Shown here: positions 15,853 through 24,064 of the stretch, piece after piece
Position numbering within the stretch: position 1 is the stretch's first letter
Layout: every line of letters begins with the position of its first letter
Source: an uncultured Lewinella sp.
GTDB taxonomy: Bacteria > Bacteroidota > Bacteroidia > Chitinophagales > Saprospiraceae
Direction: 5' to 3'
Assembly (NCBI GenBank): GCA_913057725.1
Contig: CAJXOS010000051.1
Location: 1 to 39,176, forward strand
Length of the DNA stretch: 39,176 nucleotides
Position numbers and translations under genes: made by a program
The notes under the pieces: model-generated
What the model saw: the letters and a program-made list of their open reading frames with translations, nothing else
Told to the model about the DNA's origin: nothing
Database searches by the model: none

Positions 15853-18105
15853 ATGACAAACAAGCTTTACCCCTCTGCCATTACCTTGCTTCTTCTACTG
15901 CTAGGTATTCAGGATTTATGGGGCCAAGCAGGACTTCAAGACTGTTTAGGCGCAATTCCCGTCTGCCAAGACACTTATACCGAAGTAAATTCGCCCGTTG
16001 GGGACGGAAATATTCCCAATGAGATTATCCCCGGTGAAACATGTACCGCAGGTGAGCTCAATTCAATCTGGTACGTATTTACGGCTAACCAGGATGGCTT
16101 GTTAGGATTTCTTATTACCCCTAACAACCTAGATGATGATTACGACTGGGCGCTCTTCGACCTTACCAATGGTGACTGTGACGATCTAGTAGCTGAAAAC
16201 CTGGTGAGCTGTAATGCCGCAGGAGGTACGGGCTGTCATGGACAGACCGGCTGCTCCGCAAGCGGTATCGGCAACTGGACGCCCGGCGGCTGTGCAGGGT
16301 CTGGACCGATTAACGCTTTGGTGCCCATGACAGCAGGTAACACCTACGTCTTAATGGTTAGTAACTGGACGGGGTCTGATGACGGTTATACGCTCGACTT
16401 TAGCGAAAGTACCGGACTTGGCGTTTTTGATGAAACTCCACCCCTGGTAGAAGATGTCAACTTCCTCCCCCAGAGCTGTGGTGATAATATGATGGAGGTA
16501 ACCTTTAATGAATTCCTCCAGTGCAATAGCATAAATGATGCTGCCTTTCAGTTAGCTGGCCCGGGAGGTCCATATACTATCGATGCCTTTTCTGCCGGGT
16601 GTAATTCTGGTTCTGGACAAGATAAGACCTTCCGTCTAACGATTGATCCACCGATCCAAAGCATGGGGGATTATACCTTGACCATCATGGCACAATCCGG
16701 TACGGACCTGTTAGACCTATGTGATAATCAAGTAGAAGATTTCTCCTTCCCCTTTACAGTAGATGTCCCACTTGATGTGGAGATCGATATAGGCAGGGAT
16801 ACTAGCCTTGTTTGTGCTGGCGATGAGTTAATCCTAGATGCCAGTGGCGCTGGAAACTCTTTCCTTTGGGAAGATGGATCTACCAATCCTACCCTGACGG
16901 TTACGAATGCAGGTGTTTATAGCGTAACTGTAACCGATGACTGTGGAATAGGAGAAGACGAAGTTGAAGTCTTTGTCCAACAAGTTCCACCTACCGTGGA
17001 TCTTGGTGTCGATGAAAACCTATGCCCAGGAGACACGAGATTCCTTGATGCGGATAATGGCATCGCATTCTACACCTGGCAAGATGGGAGCTCCGAAACT
17101 TCATTCACCGTTACGAACACTGGTGATTATGCAGTGACCGTAGAAAATGGTTGTGGCACCGTGGAAGATGAAGTAAACTTCACTTATGTACCACCACTTA
17201 ATCTCAACCTGGCCACTGAATACGTCCTATGTCTGGGTGATACCTTAATGTTAGATATTGAACGGCCATTCGCCGATTACCAATGGGGAGATGGAACTGT
17301 ATCTCCGCAACGAGAAATAACAGCCGACGGCAGCTTCGCAGTTACCGTAACCACGATCTGCGAAACCTACGAAGCTCGCTTCGACGCCATCTTCCTTGTG
17401 GACCCAACTCTAGAACTGGGAGACGACCTGGTCCTTTGTCCTAACGACTCCTTGATCCTTGAGCCCGGCATTCCAGGTGCAGACTACATTTGGCAAGATG
17501 GCAGTACCGCAGATCGCTTTGTGGTGACTACTCCAGACACCTATCAGGTCACCATCTCAACGGCTTGTAACGATTTGATCGACTCAGTGAGAATTGACTA
17601 CCTCCTACCAGTGACTACTGATCTGGGGCGTGACACATTCCTCTGTGAGGAACAACCGTTCTTGCTGGATGCTACCACAGCTGTGCTAGCCAACTACGTC
17701 TGGGAAGATGGCAGCCTGGACCCGCGGCGCCTGGTCTTCGGCCCCGGCGAATACATCGTCAGCGTCAAATCGGATTGTGAAACGGTGGTGGACACGCTTA
17801 GTATCGTTCCTTGCGAAATCTGCCAAGTGTACATGCCGAATGCTTTCAGCCCAAATAATGATGGGGTCAATGATGAGTTATTCCCGCAAAGTCCTTGCGA
17901 TTTAGCCGACTATGAAATGGTCGTGTATGATCGCTGGGGAAGCCAAGTTTATCAATCCACGATTCCAGGTGATGGCTGGAATGGCCGTATCAATGGCGAT
18001 CTGGCAAGCCAAGGCACTTATGTGTGGTTCATCAACTATACCGTTACTGAAAACGGGATACCTAGAAAAGCGCAGGATCGAGGAGATGTGGTTTTATTGA
18101 GGTAG
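15853..18105 (+). CDS. T9SS type B (gliding motility-associated C-terminal) protein with five Ig-like repeats
   Basis: A 750-residue secreted protein. The signal peptide covers residues 1-24 (ends LWGQA). Residues ~35-190 resemble a PPC-type beta-sandwich (LNSIWYVFTANQDGLLGFLI and NTYVLMVSNWTGSDDGYTLD). Residues ~195-308 form a Big/SbsA-like Ig domain (TFNEFLQCNSINDAAFQLAG). Five tandem repeats of about 65 residues follow at ~310-654; each has a variant of DLG-D--LC-GD--LD, then W-DGS, then Y-VTV---C. The C-terminal domain begins at MPNAFSPNNDGVNDELF and contains VYDRWGSQVYQS and GWNGRINGD, the CHU_C/type B sorting signature. It should be exported by T9SS and probably acts as an adhesin or matrix protein. 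Confidence 0.92.
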   Translation: MTNKLYPSAITLLLLLLGIQDLWGQAGLQDCLGAIPVCQDTYTEVNSPVGDGNIPNEIIPGETCTAGELNSIWYVFTANQDGLLGFLITPNNLDDDYDWALFDLTNGDCDDLVAENLVSCNAAGGTGCHGQTGCSASGIGNWTPGGCAGSGPINALVPMTAGNTYVLMVSNWTGSDDGYTLDFSESTGLGVFDETPPLVEDVNFLPQSCGDNMMEVTFNEFLQCNSINDAAFQLAGPGGPYTIDAFSAGCNSGSGQDKTFRLTIDPPIQSMGDYTLTIMAQSGTDLLDLCDNQVEDFSFPFTVDVPLDVEIDIGRDTSLVCAGDELILDASGAGNSFLWEDGSTNPTLTVTNAGVYSVTVTDDCGIGEDEVEVFVQQVPPTVDLGVDENLCPGDTRFLDADNGIAFYTWQDGSSETSFTVTNTGDYAVTVENGCGTVEDEVNFTYVPPLNLNLATEYVLCLGDTLMLDIERPFADYQWGDGTVSPQREITADGSFAVTVTTICETYEARFDAIFLVDPTLELGDDLVLCPNDSLILEPGIPGADYIWQDGSTADRFVVTTPDTYQVTISTACNDLIDSVRIDYLLPVTTDLGRDTFLCEEQPFLLDATTAVLANYVWEDGSLDPRRLVFGPGEYIVSVKSDCETVVDTLSIVPCEICQVYMPNAFSPNNDGVNDELFPQSPCDLADYEMVVYDRWGSQVYQSTIPGDGWNGRINGDLASQGTYVWFINYTVTENGIPRKAQDRGDVVLLR

Positions 18106-18120
18106 GTGTTGGTTAATGTT

Positions 18121-18240
18121 CATCGCGTCGGGGGACGCTTTGGAGCGTGTTGGTTAGTTGTTAATTCATCGCGTCGGGGGACGCTTTGGGGTGAATTGGT
18201 TAGTTGTTAATCACGTCGGAGGACGCTTTGGGGCGAGTTG
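18121..18240. repeat. 46-bp tandem repeat (2.6 copies) with GCGTC/GACGC hairpins
   Basis: Copies begin at 18121, 18167 and 18212. Each has the core GCGTCGGGGGACGCTTTGG followed by a GTTGGTTAGTTGTTAAT-like segment; the third copy is shorter by three bases at its head. The core forms a 5-bp hairpin with a GGGG loop; in copy 3 the loop reads GGAG while four stem pairs are kept. A partial GTTGGTTAATGTT unit precedes copy 1 at 18108. It lies between two convergent genes. Confidence 0.8.
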
Positions 18241-18268
18241 GACTGACACCTTCCTACTAATAATTGCA

Positions 18269-19006
18269 CTACAAGGTCCTCAGGCTATCAAAGAAGGTTT
18301 GGCGGTAGCTAGCGCCGATTGGTAGTTGTTGATCTGCGATCATCACTTGATTGCCATTCACTCCCTTGATTAACTTGGTGTTGACGATGTAGGAACGGTG
18401 AATACGCATAAACATCGTTGCAGGAAGCTCCTTCTCCATATTGGTCATGGTTTGGTGAATAACGTACCGCTTTTCGTGGGTGTGGATAGCGACGTATTCA
18501 CGCATACTCTCCACGTATTGGATATCAGCGAAAACGATTTTCTCCATCTTATAATTGGTCCGGACAAAAAAATGATCATCCTCCGGCTGATCAGCAGCAG
18601 TTATATCGGTGGCCTTCGGGCTGACGGCATCCGTATTGGATTGTTTCAGCCTTATCTGTTCTATTGCCTTATTGACGCCCTGTAAGAATCTTTCCAGAGA
18701 AAACGGCTTCACCAGATAATCCGTAGCACTAAGGGCAAAGCCCTCCACCGCATAATCGCGATAAGCAGTGGTAAGAATAACTTGGGGTTTACGCTGTAGA
18801 CTACGCAAAAGATCCAAACCCGTAAAGTCAGGCATCTGTATATCTAAAAATAGAATATCGACATGTTCGCGTTGCAACACCCCCATTGCCTCCAGGCCAT
18901 TTTCACATGCTGCAGCTAGCTCTAGATGTGGAATCTTCTCTAGATAGGCGGTCAGCAGTTTCAGCGCAGGGCGCTCGTCATCGACAATTAGGCATCGGTA
19001 CTGCAT
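18269..19006 (-). CDS. LytTR-family response regulator
   Basis: A 245-residue two-component regulator. The receiver domain (1-120) has the acidic pair Asp9/Asp10 in LIVDDERPALK, the phospho-acceptor Asp55 in FLDIQMPDFTGLDLL, Thr80 in LTTAYRDYAVEGF and Lys100 in DYLVKPFSLERF. A variable linker (~121-144) leads to the LytTR DNA-binding domain (145-245: FFVRTNYKMEKIVFADIQYV, MFMRIHRSYIVN, LPIGASYRQ). LytTR proteins bind paired short direct repeats. Its start lies 19 bases inside the kinase gene's 3' end, so the two are translated together. The likely target could include the divergent MACPF gene, but no canonical LytTR site could be proven. Confidence 0.93.
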   Translation of the reverse strand: MQYRCLIVDDERPALKLLTAYLEKIPHLELAAACENGLEAMGVLQREHVDILFLDIQMPDFTGLDLLRSLQRKPQVILTTAYRDYAVEGFALSATDYLVKPFSLERFLQGVNKAIEQIRLKQSNTDAVSPKATDITAADQPEDDHFFVRTNYKMEKIVFADIQYVESMREYVAIHTHEKRYVIHQTMTNMEKELPATMFMRIHRSYIVNTKLIKGVNGNQVMIADQQLPIGASYRQTFFDSLRTL

Positions 19007-20037
19007 ACTTCTGATAATTTGATTTGTAGATACACAGCGTACTCGTTTTCTCCACTTTGAATATCCAATTCGTGATTTTCCGGATACAACAGATTAAGCC
19101 GTTGGCGTATATTCTCCAGGCCTACCCCACCCTTTTCATGTTCTCTTGGTAGAACGGGAACAGAATTTGTAATCGTAAATTTCAACACACCTTCATCTAC
19201 CCTTAGGCTACTGTGTAACCAGCCATTCGTTGTATCCTCTAGATTTCCATGCTTGAAAGCGTTCTCGAAAAAGGGGATGAACAGCATTGGGGTGATTTGA
19301 ACTCCCGTCAAATCTCCTTGGACCTTGAATGTAATGTTCAACTCCCCATCCTTCTTTAACTGCTGCAGGTCAATGTAATTCCTGAGATAACCAACCTCAG
19401 CGCTGAGGGCTACATTTTCGTTCTTGCAGTCATAGAGCATGTAACTCATCATATCCGAAAGCTTAAGGATCATCTCCGGTGCTTTCTTGGACTCCGTGAA
19501 GGATAGCGCATAAATATTATTCAATGCATTGAACAGGAAGTGGGGGTTCACCTGCGCCTTCAAAAAGCGAAGTTCGGCCTCCAATTGATGTGTCTTAAGT
19601 TCCTGTTCCAATTCTCGTTTTTTAAACCAGTTCTCAATTAATCTTAGCGGGATAGAAATGAGCAAAAAGAAGGTCCCGCTGAAAAACATACTCCCAAAGT
19701 AGCTGGGTCTAAATAAGCCTTCAATATCCCAATCCAGTTGGCTTACCATACCCCAACCGACAAAGAAGCGAATGCCGGAGGTAAAGAGCAGCAACACTAC
19801 CAAGGCAAGTGCGTACGACACATACTTCTCCTGATCAAACCATCGAGGTAATAGCACGAGCAAATGCAAGTACACGAGTACCATCAATCCAACTAAGTTG
19901 GCGATCACGCCCCCTAAAGCATAAGTCGGATTGCCCAAGATGAAACTGAGGGCCAGAAACAGCAATGCAGCAATGAGTATCCAAAAGAAGAAATGGATAC
20001 CCCAAATCCATTTGCGATAGTGAATAGGGCTCTGCAT
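18988..20037 (-). CDS. LytS/YehU-type sensor histidine kinase
   Basis: A 349-residue membrane kinase. Four transmembrane segments lie at about 11-34, 40-64, 73-93 and 113-133, followed by a coiled coil (KKRELEQELKTHQLEAELRF). The His_kinase domain has the phospho-acceptor His166 in QVNPHFLFNALNNIYAL, the N-box FIPFFENAFKHG (Asn259) and the G-box GGVGLENIRQRL (303-314). There is no periplasmic sensor domain, so the stimulus is probably sensed in the membrane. The start at 20037 is used because the first helix follows it; an ATG at 20097 would add 20 residues rich in Cys and His (HKSCTLCTHINQN). It overlaps the regulator gene by 19 bases. Confidence 0.9.
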   Translation of the reverse strand: MQSPIHYRKWIWGIHFFFWILIAALLFLALSFILGNPTYALGGVIANLVGLMVLVYLHLLVLLPRWFDQEKYVSYALALVVLLLFTSGIRFFVGWGMVSQLDWDIEGLFRPSYFGSMFFSGTFFLLISIPLRLIENWFKKRELEQELKTHQLEAELRFLKAQVNPHFLFNALNNIYALSFTESKKAPEMILKLSDMMSYMLYDCKNENVALSAEVGYLRNYIDLQQLKKDGELNITFKVQGDLTGVQITPMLFIPFFENAFKHGNLEDTTNGWLHSSLRVDEGVLKFTITNSVPVLPREHEKGGVGLENIRQRLNLLYPENHELDIQSGENEYAVYLQIKLSEVCSTDA

Positions 20038-20097
20038 GTTCTGATTGATATGGGTACATAAGGTACAGCTTTTATGTCGGGCCATGCCGATATTCAC

Positions 20098-20383
20098 GAA
20101 GCTGGGGCTTTTCCAACTGATCTCCCATTATTTTTCACCGCCGCTGCCACTACTTCTACGAACAAGGAAATTGTTTCTATAAACGCGCTGACTAACATTC
20201 GTAGAAACAATTGATCCATTGGTGTTATCCAAACCTGCCTCTACAGAATAGATTGGCATTGAGCGTCCAACTCCCCGAAGATTGTGGTGTCGCTGATGAG
20301 AAACTCTTTACGATTTCACAGGCATCAGAACGAAACCTGAATCAGCACGATCATTAATCTTCAACCCTTTAAACCCATTAATC
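20098..20383. promoter_or_regulatory. Divergent control region between the kinase and MACPF genes, with an 11-bp inverted repeat
   Basis: AATTGTTTCTA (20169-20179) and TAGAAACAATT (20202-20212) are perfect inverted repeats 22 bases apart. A second left arm, TTCTACGAA at 20154-20162, can instead pair with TTCGTAGAA at 20198-20206, so the two pairings exclude each other. This could be an operator or an RNA switch. No consensus -7 element was found. Confidence 0.5.
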
Positions 20384-22567
20384 ATGGCTCAACAATCAGA
20401 TCCTCAACTACAATGGATTTCTGGCCTGGACATTCTCGGTAAAGGCTACGACGTCTTCGGCCGTTTCGCCCACCCATCAGGCGTTTACAATGCATCTATC
20501 TTTAGAGACTTCACTAAAAAAGAAGACGGCACCGACAATGATGCGTACGATGCCACCATTAACGGCGATACTTTCGACGTACCCGCCAATATCAGCATCG
20601 TAGAGGAGCACGCCTCTAAGGAAAGTTATGTTCAAGGCTCATCTGTCTCAGAATTTCAATCTTCTCTGGACATCAAAGTGAGTATGAAGGGCAATTACAG
20701 CTACTACTCTGGCGAAGCCAACTTTGGATTCCACAGCGCCAAAAAGACCAGTCAGGAGCTCTACTACACCCGCTTTTCTGCGCTAGTTCGAGCATACCGC
20801 TTGGCCTTACCCAATACTTCCCAGCTTCGGGAGCTATTGGATAGCGACTTCGCTAGTATGCTGAATTCCACCGACAATTCTGATCAAGCTATTGATGCTT
20901 TCTTCGATCGCTACGGCACTCATTTCTTGGCGGAAGTTGTACTGGGAGGTTGCAATAACTACTACGCTACCGTGGAGAAGTCATCTGTAAGCAGCAGCAT
21001 GGAAATAGAAGCTTCCGTAAAAGCCAGCTACAATTCGCTGTTCACGAGTGCTACTGTTTCAGTTGACACCAGCTATGATTCAAGCCAGAGCTCAAAGTCC
21101 ACTCACTCCGAAACCGGCATTGAAACTGTAGGAGGTGACGAGACCAAAGCGCCCTTAATGCTTGATGATCCTGCTGCCTACGCAGAATGGCTGGATACCG
21201 TTGCTCGAGAGCCTGCATTGGTCGATTTCACAGATCAATCCCTACGCCCAATCTGGGAGTTATGCGCTCCTGACAATACTGAGCGCCGAACTGCGCTAGA
21301 GTTACGTTTCAACATCTTGTCTGGCCAAGGCAATAGCACAGCAACTCGTGGTACTGTTCAGCACGGAGCAGCCATCTATCCACCTTGGGGCAAGAAGGAC
21401 GACTGGAACCTGTTTGTCACACCAGCTTCTGTTGGCCTAACTGAAGGAGAAGATGCTGATGCCGATTCAGACAATGCCCTCCTTGCCTTCGACTACGGTA
21501 TTGATAATGGCTTCGCTTATCCTGACCATTGGCAGATTAAGGCCAAGTACCGTTATCGGACCGTCAAGAATAAGGATGAAAACGGCAACTATCAGATCAA
21601 ATGGTATGAGGATGGCTGGGTGAATTATCTACTCATCCCTAAGTACACGCACCAGCACTTGAGCCTAACTGATCTCAACTACGACACCTTCGACTATCCG
21701 TTTTTCTTGTTGAATGATCAACAGGTGTATGAGTTCCAGGTGAAGAAAAACGATGTCGGTGATATCGTACGCTTGGAGTCTGGTCAAGCATTATACGAGA
21801 ATGTGCACTGCATCAATGATAGCTTCTACGAGCAGGTAGAAGTATCGCGGATGGACAAATACGACAACGTCCGAAACCAAATCGTCGACACCCCGGAGAA
21901 CATGGATGACTGGAATTTACTTTCTGCTATCCGCAAGGTCGAATACACGGAAGACTCCGTTGACAAAGATGCCGATAACAGTATGATTCGTTGGGATTGG
22001 AGCAATAGCTTTCAACCAGAGCTGTCCACCTATAATTTCGGTAAATTTAAATTCCTCAACAACGTAAAGTATCGCAAATCCAATAATGGAAAAGATGAGA
22101 GCTTTATTACCAAAGGAGCACACTATACGCTCTTGTGGGTCAAGAAGGAGTTTTCCTATTGGACGGGCTGCTACGGGCAACAAACACTCCAACTCCCTCC
22201 AGGTGACCAGAAAATGGATGATTGGGAATTGATTACTACTCCTATTCGGGTTGGTGATTACAACGAAAGTGACAATAGCGAATTGAAAGACACTAGTCTA
22301 TTAATGGCTACCTGCGATATCATGCAAGGAGATTTATCCTGGGAAGTCAATGGTGAATACCGCTGGGTGGCTGCAGAGAATGACCCTAGTTCAGTAACGG
22401 ACAGTAAGGGGCAAGTAGAGTGCCTATTCGTCAAAACTGCTGTCTTGGCAGACAATGGCTTGCCTATTAGCCTATCAGTAGTAGAGGAAGAAGTACCCGT
22501 AACGGAAGAGGAAGTGGTAGCCGAAGAGGAGGTGCCAGTTGAAGAGGTTGTAGATCCCGCGGGTTAA
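20384..22567 (+). CDS. MACPF (perforin-fold) protein with three C-terminal DDW repeats
   Basis: A 727-residue protein. The N-terminal third (~10-315) is a MACPF domain: it opens with GLDILGKGYDVFG and has the family signature DAFFDRYGTHFLAEVVLGG (171-189, Tyr-Gly-Thr-His at 177-180). Flanking Ser/Thr-rich segments (KVSMKGNYSYYSGEANFGF, and the SSSM to SSKSTHSE stretch) fit the two helical clusters that become membrane hairpins. The C-terminal half holds three related units beginning at DDW (339-341, 508-510, 612-614), each with an acidic Asp-rich loop and a KYRYR-like strand. The last 30 residues repeat EEEVPV. There is no signal peptide or lipobox. MACPF proteins form pores; target and export route are unknown. 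It has its own strong terminator. Confidence 0.88.
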   Translation: MAQQSDPQLQWISGLDILGKGYDVFGRFAHPSGVYNASIFRDFTKKEDGTDNDAYDATINGDTFDVPANISIVEEHASKESYVQGSSVSEFQSSLDIKVSMKGNYSYYSGEANFGFHSAKKTSQELYYTRFSALVRAYRLALPNTSQLRELLDSDFASMLNSTDNSDQAIDAFFDRYGTHFLAEVVLGGCNNYYATVEKSSVSSSMEIEASVKASYNSLFTSATVSVDTSYDSSQSSKSTHSETGIETVGGDETKAPLMLDDPAAYAEWLDTVAREPALVDFTDQSLRPIWELCAPDNTERRTALELRFNILSGQGNSTATRGTVQHGAAIYPPWGKKDDWNLFVTPASVGLTEGEDADADSDNALLAFDYGIDNGFAYPDHWQIKAKYRYRTVKNKDENGNYQIKWYEDGWVNYLLIPKYTHQHLSLTDLNYDTFDYPFFLLNDQQVYEFQVKKNDVGDIVRLESGQALYENVHCINDSFYEQVEVSRMDKYDNVRNQIVDTPENMDDWNLLSAIRKVEYTEDSVDKDADNSMIRWDWSNSFQPELSTYNFGKFKFLNNVKYRKSNNGKDESFITKGAHYTLLWVKKEFSYWTGCYGQQTLQLPPGDQKMDDWELITTPIRVGDYNESDNSELKDTSLLMATCDIMQGDLSWEVNGEYRWVAAENDPSSVTDSKGQVECLFVKTAVLADNGLPISLSVVEEEVPVTEEEVVAEEEVPVEEVVDPAG

Positions 22568-22595
22568 AATGTCGATCTGGTTATAGCCCAAACAG

Positions 22596-22630
22596 AAAAG
22601 GCAGCACTTCTATTACAGAAGGCTGCCTTT
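22596..22630 (+). terminator. Intrinsic terminator of the MACPF gene
   Basis: AAAGGCAGC pairs with GCTGCCTTT, and an inner CTTC/GAAG extends the stem. It is followed by GTTCGTTTTG. It begins 29 bases after the stop codon. The A-rich upstream arm could let it work on the other strand too. Confidence 0.85.
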
Positions 22631-22655
22631 GTTCGTTTTGCTACATGTTTTTGGT

Positions 22656-22730
22656 CTATTGCTCTTCACTACGCAAGGGTTGGAAGTTAAAGAGTAGCAA
22701 TACCAGTAGCAGTATTCCTAGGATAATCAT
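22656..22730 (-). CDS. Possible 24-residue single-helix membrane microprotein
   Basis: An ATG at 22730 on the minus strand opens a frame of 24 codons ending with TAG. The peptide starts MIILGILLLVLLLFNF and ends QPLRSEEQ: a 16-residue hydrophobic helix followed by a short charged tail. This layout is typical of bacterial membrane microproteins, with the tail inside or outside unresolved. It lies between two hairpin terminators, in a gap of over 460 bases. No promoter consensus was found, so it may be chance. Confidence 0.35.
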   Translation of the reverse strand: MIILGILLLVLLLFNFQPLRSEEQ

Positions 22731-23033
22731 GGGGATAAGGGATTATGAAAGTATGGCGCACTTAAATGGGGAGAGCACTACACTTTCGGTTTTCAATTGG
22801 TAAATGTCAATCAACTCAAGGGGATATATATATAACTAATTTAAGCCCTAAGTAGTTCCAACGCAAGCCCACAAGGTATATTAACCGATCAATAACATTT
22901 GTTTTTAGACGAATGTCGGGCAGGCTTCATTGTCTATTTATAGTTTGAGAGCAGGTTTCGTTACCAAATGAGAATCCCGCAACTTGACGAATCAAATTGC
23001 GGGATCTTTCTTTTATCTAACTAACGCTTGATC
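22731..23033. other. Non-coding gap between the microprotein candidate and sodA
   Basis: Contains an AT-rich run (GATATATATATAAC near 22832) and the sodA terminator hairpin at 22974-23005. I see no gene in it. Confidence 0.5.
22974..23005 (-). terminator. Terminator hairpin downstream of sodA
   Basis: ATCCCGCAA pairs with TTGCGGGAT around a 14-base loop, 29 bases past the sodA stop. The T-rich flank (CTTTCTTTTAT) is on the plus side, so it may stop transcription from both directions; on the minus side the U-tract is weak. Confidence 0.6.
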
Positions 23034-23666
23034 CTATAGATCAGATGCGCCAGGATTTGCATTGTTGTAACGCTCCGTCACTTCATGCCAGTTGATGACG
23101 TTGAAGAACGCAGACACGTAGTCTGGACGGCGGTTCTGGTAGTTCAAGTAGTAAGCGTGCTCCCAAACGTCCAAGCCTAGGATTGGAGTACCTTGCTGCT
23201 CTGCTACATCCATCAATGGGTTATCCTGGTTTGGAGTAGAAGTCACGAACAAGTGGTCGTTTGAATCAACACACAACCAAGCCCAACCAGAGCCGAAGCG
23301 AGTACCTGCAGCAGCAGAAAACTCTTTCTTGAAGTTTTCGAAGCTACCGAAGTCACGTACAATCGCCTTGTGGATATTCATACGCTCAGAAGGCTCACCG
23401 CCACCATCTGGTGACATGATCTCCCAAAACAGTTTGTGGTTGTAGAAACCGCCACCGTTGTTGCGAACGCCCATGCTATACTTAGATACATTCGCTAGTA
23501 TATCTTCGATTTTCATACCCTCTAGCTCAGTGCCCTCAATGGCAGCATTAAGCTTGTTGGTATAACCGTTGTGGTGCTTTGAATGGTGGATTTCCATCGT
23601 GCGCGCATCGACATGTGGTTCTAGGGCATCGTACGCGTAGGGTAAGTCAGGAAGTTGAAAGGCCAT
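23034..23666 (-). CDS. sodA: Superoxide dismutase, Mn-type
   Basis: A 210-residue Fe/Mn superoxide dismutase, the usual length. Metal ligands are His27 ([12 protein letters not shown]), His77 ([11 protein letters not shown]), Asp166 and His170 ([19 protein letters not shown]). The outer-sphere pattern is Mn-like: Gly in NNGGGFYNH, where Fe enzymes keep Gln, and Gln147 in [10 protein letters not shown] cambialistic enzyme cannot be ruled out. It converts superoxide to oxygen and peroxide in the cytoplasm; there is no signal peptide. It is a single gene, divergent from the tandem T9SS genes. Confidence 0.96.
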   Translation of the reverse strand: MAFQLPDLPYAYDALEPHVDARTMEIHHSKHHNGYTNKLNAAIEGTELEGMKIEDILANVSKYSMGVRNNGGGFYNHKLFWEIMSPDGGGEPSERMNIHKAIVRDFGSFENFKKEFSAAAGTRFGSGWAWLCVDSNDHLFVTSTPNQDNPLMDVAEQQGTPILGLDVWEHAYYLNYQNRRPDYVSAFFNVINWHEVTERYNNANPGASDL

Positions 23667-24064
23667 AGTCTGTACCTTTAGTTTTTTTGTTAAAAATTGG
23701 TCAATTACTGTTCAAACACGAGGTTTTGAGGATTTGTTCAGTCCAATTTCATCCCGATCGTGCTTAGAAGCGTGAAAATAAAAAACTAAAGCAAGGGATT
23801 GATCGTTTCCCCACCGAAAGCAGTCCTAATTTGAGGAAACTAGTGGTCTAAGTACCCCTTTTTGTAAGTCATCAGACGACATCGAGCCTCAAAAATGCTT
23901 AATTTAAAGTGCATTAGCCCATTTAATGCAAAGAAGAAAGGTAGCTTGTGCGGCCCTCTCCATTAAAAGCTAGACTTAAAAAATAGGGAGGTCGCTATTT
24001 GCGAATGCCCTCAAGGCACTGACTTTTCTACCTTGCTTTTGCTCTCTTGATACCTCTATAAATT
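23667..24064. other. Divergent non-coding region, sodA and first type B paralogue
   Basis: Holds two small inverted repeats, GCATTA/TAATGC at 23911-23929 and AAATAG/CTATTT at 23981-24000. The segments around 23783-23808 and 23862-23916 are similar to the leader of the second paralogue (26996-27126), so part of this leader was duplicated with the gene. No gene or clear promoter seen. Confidence 0.55.
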
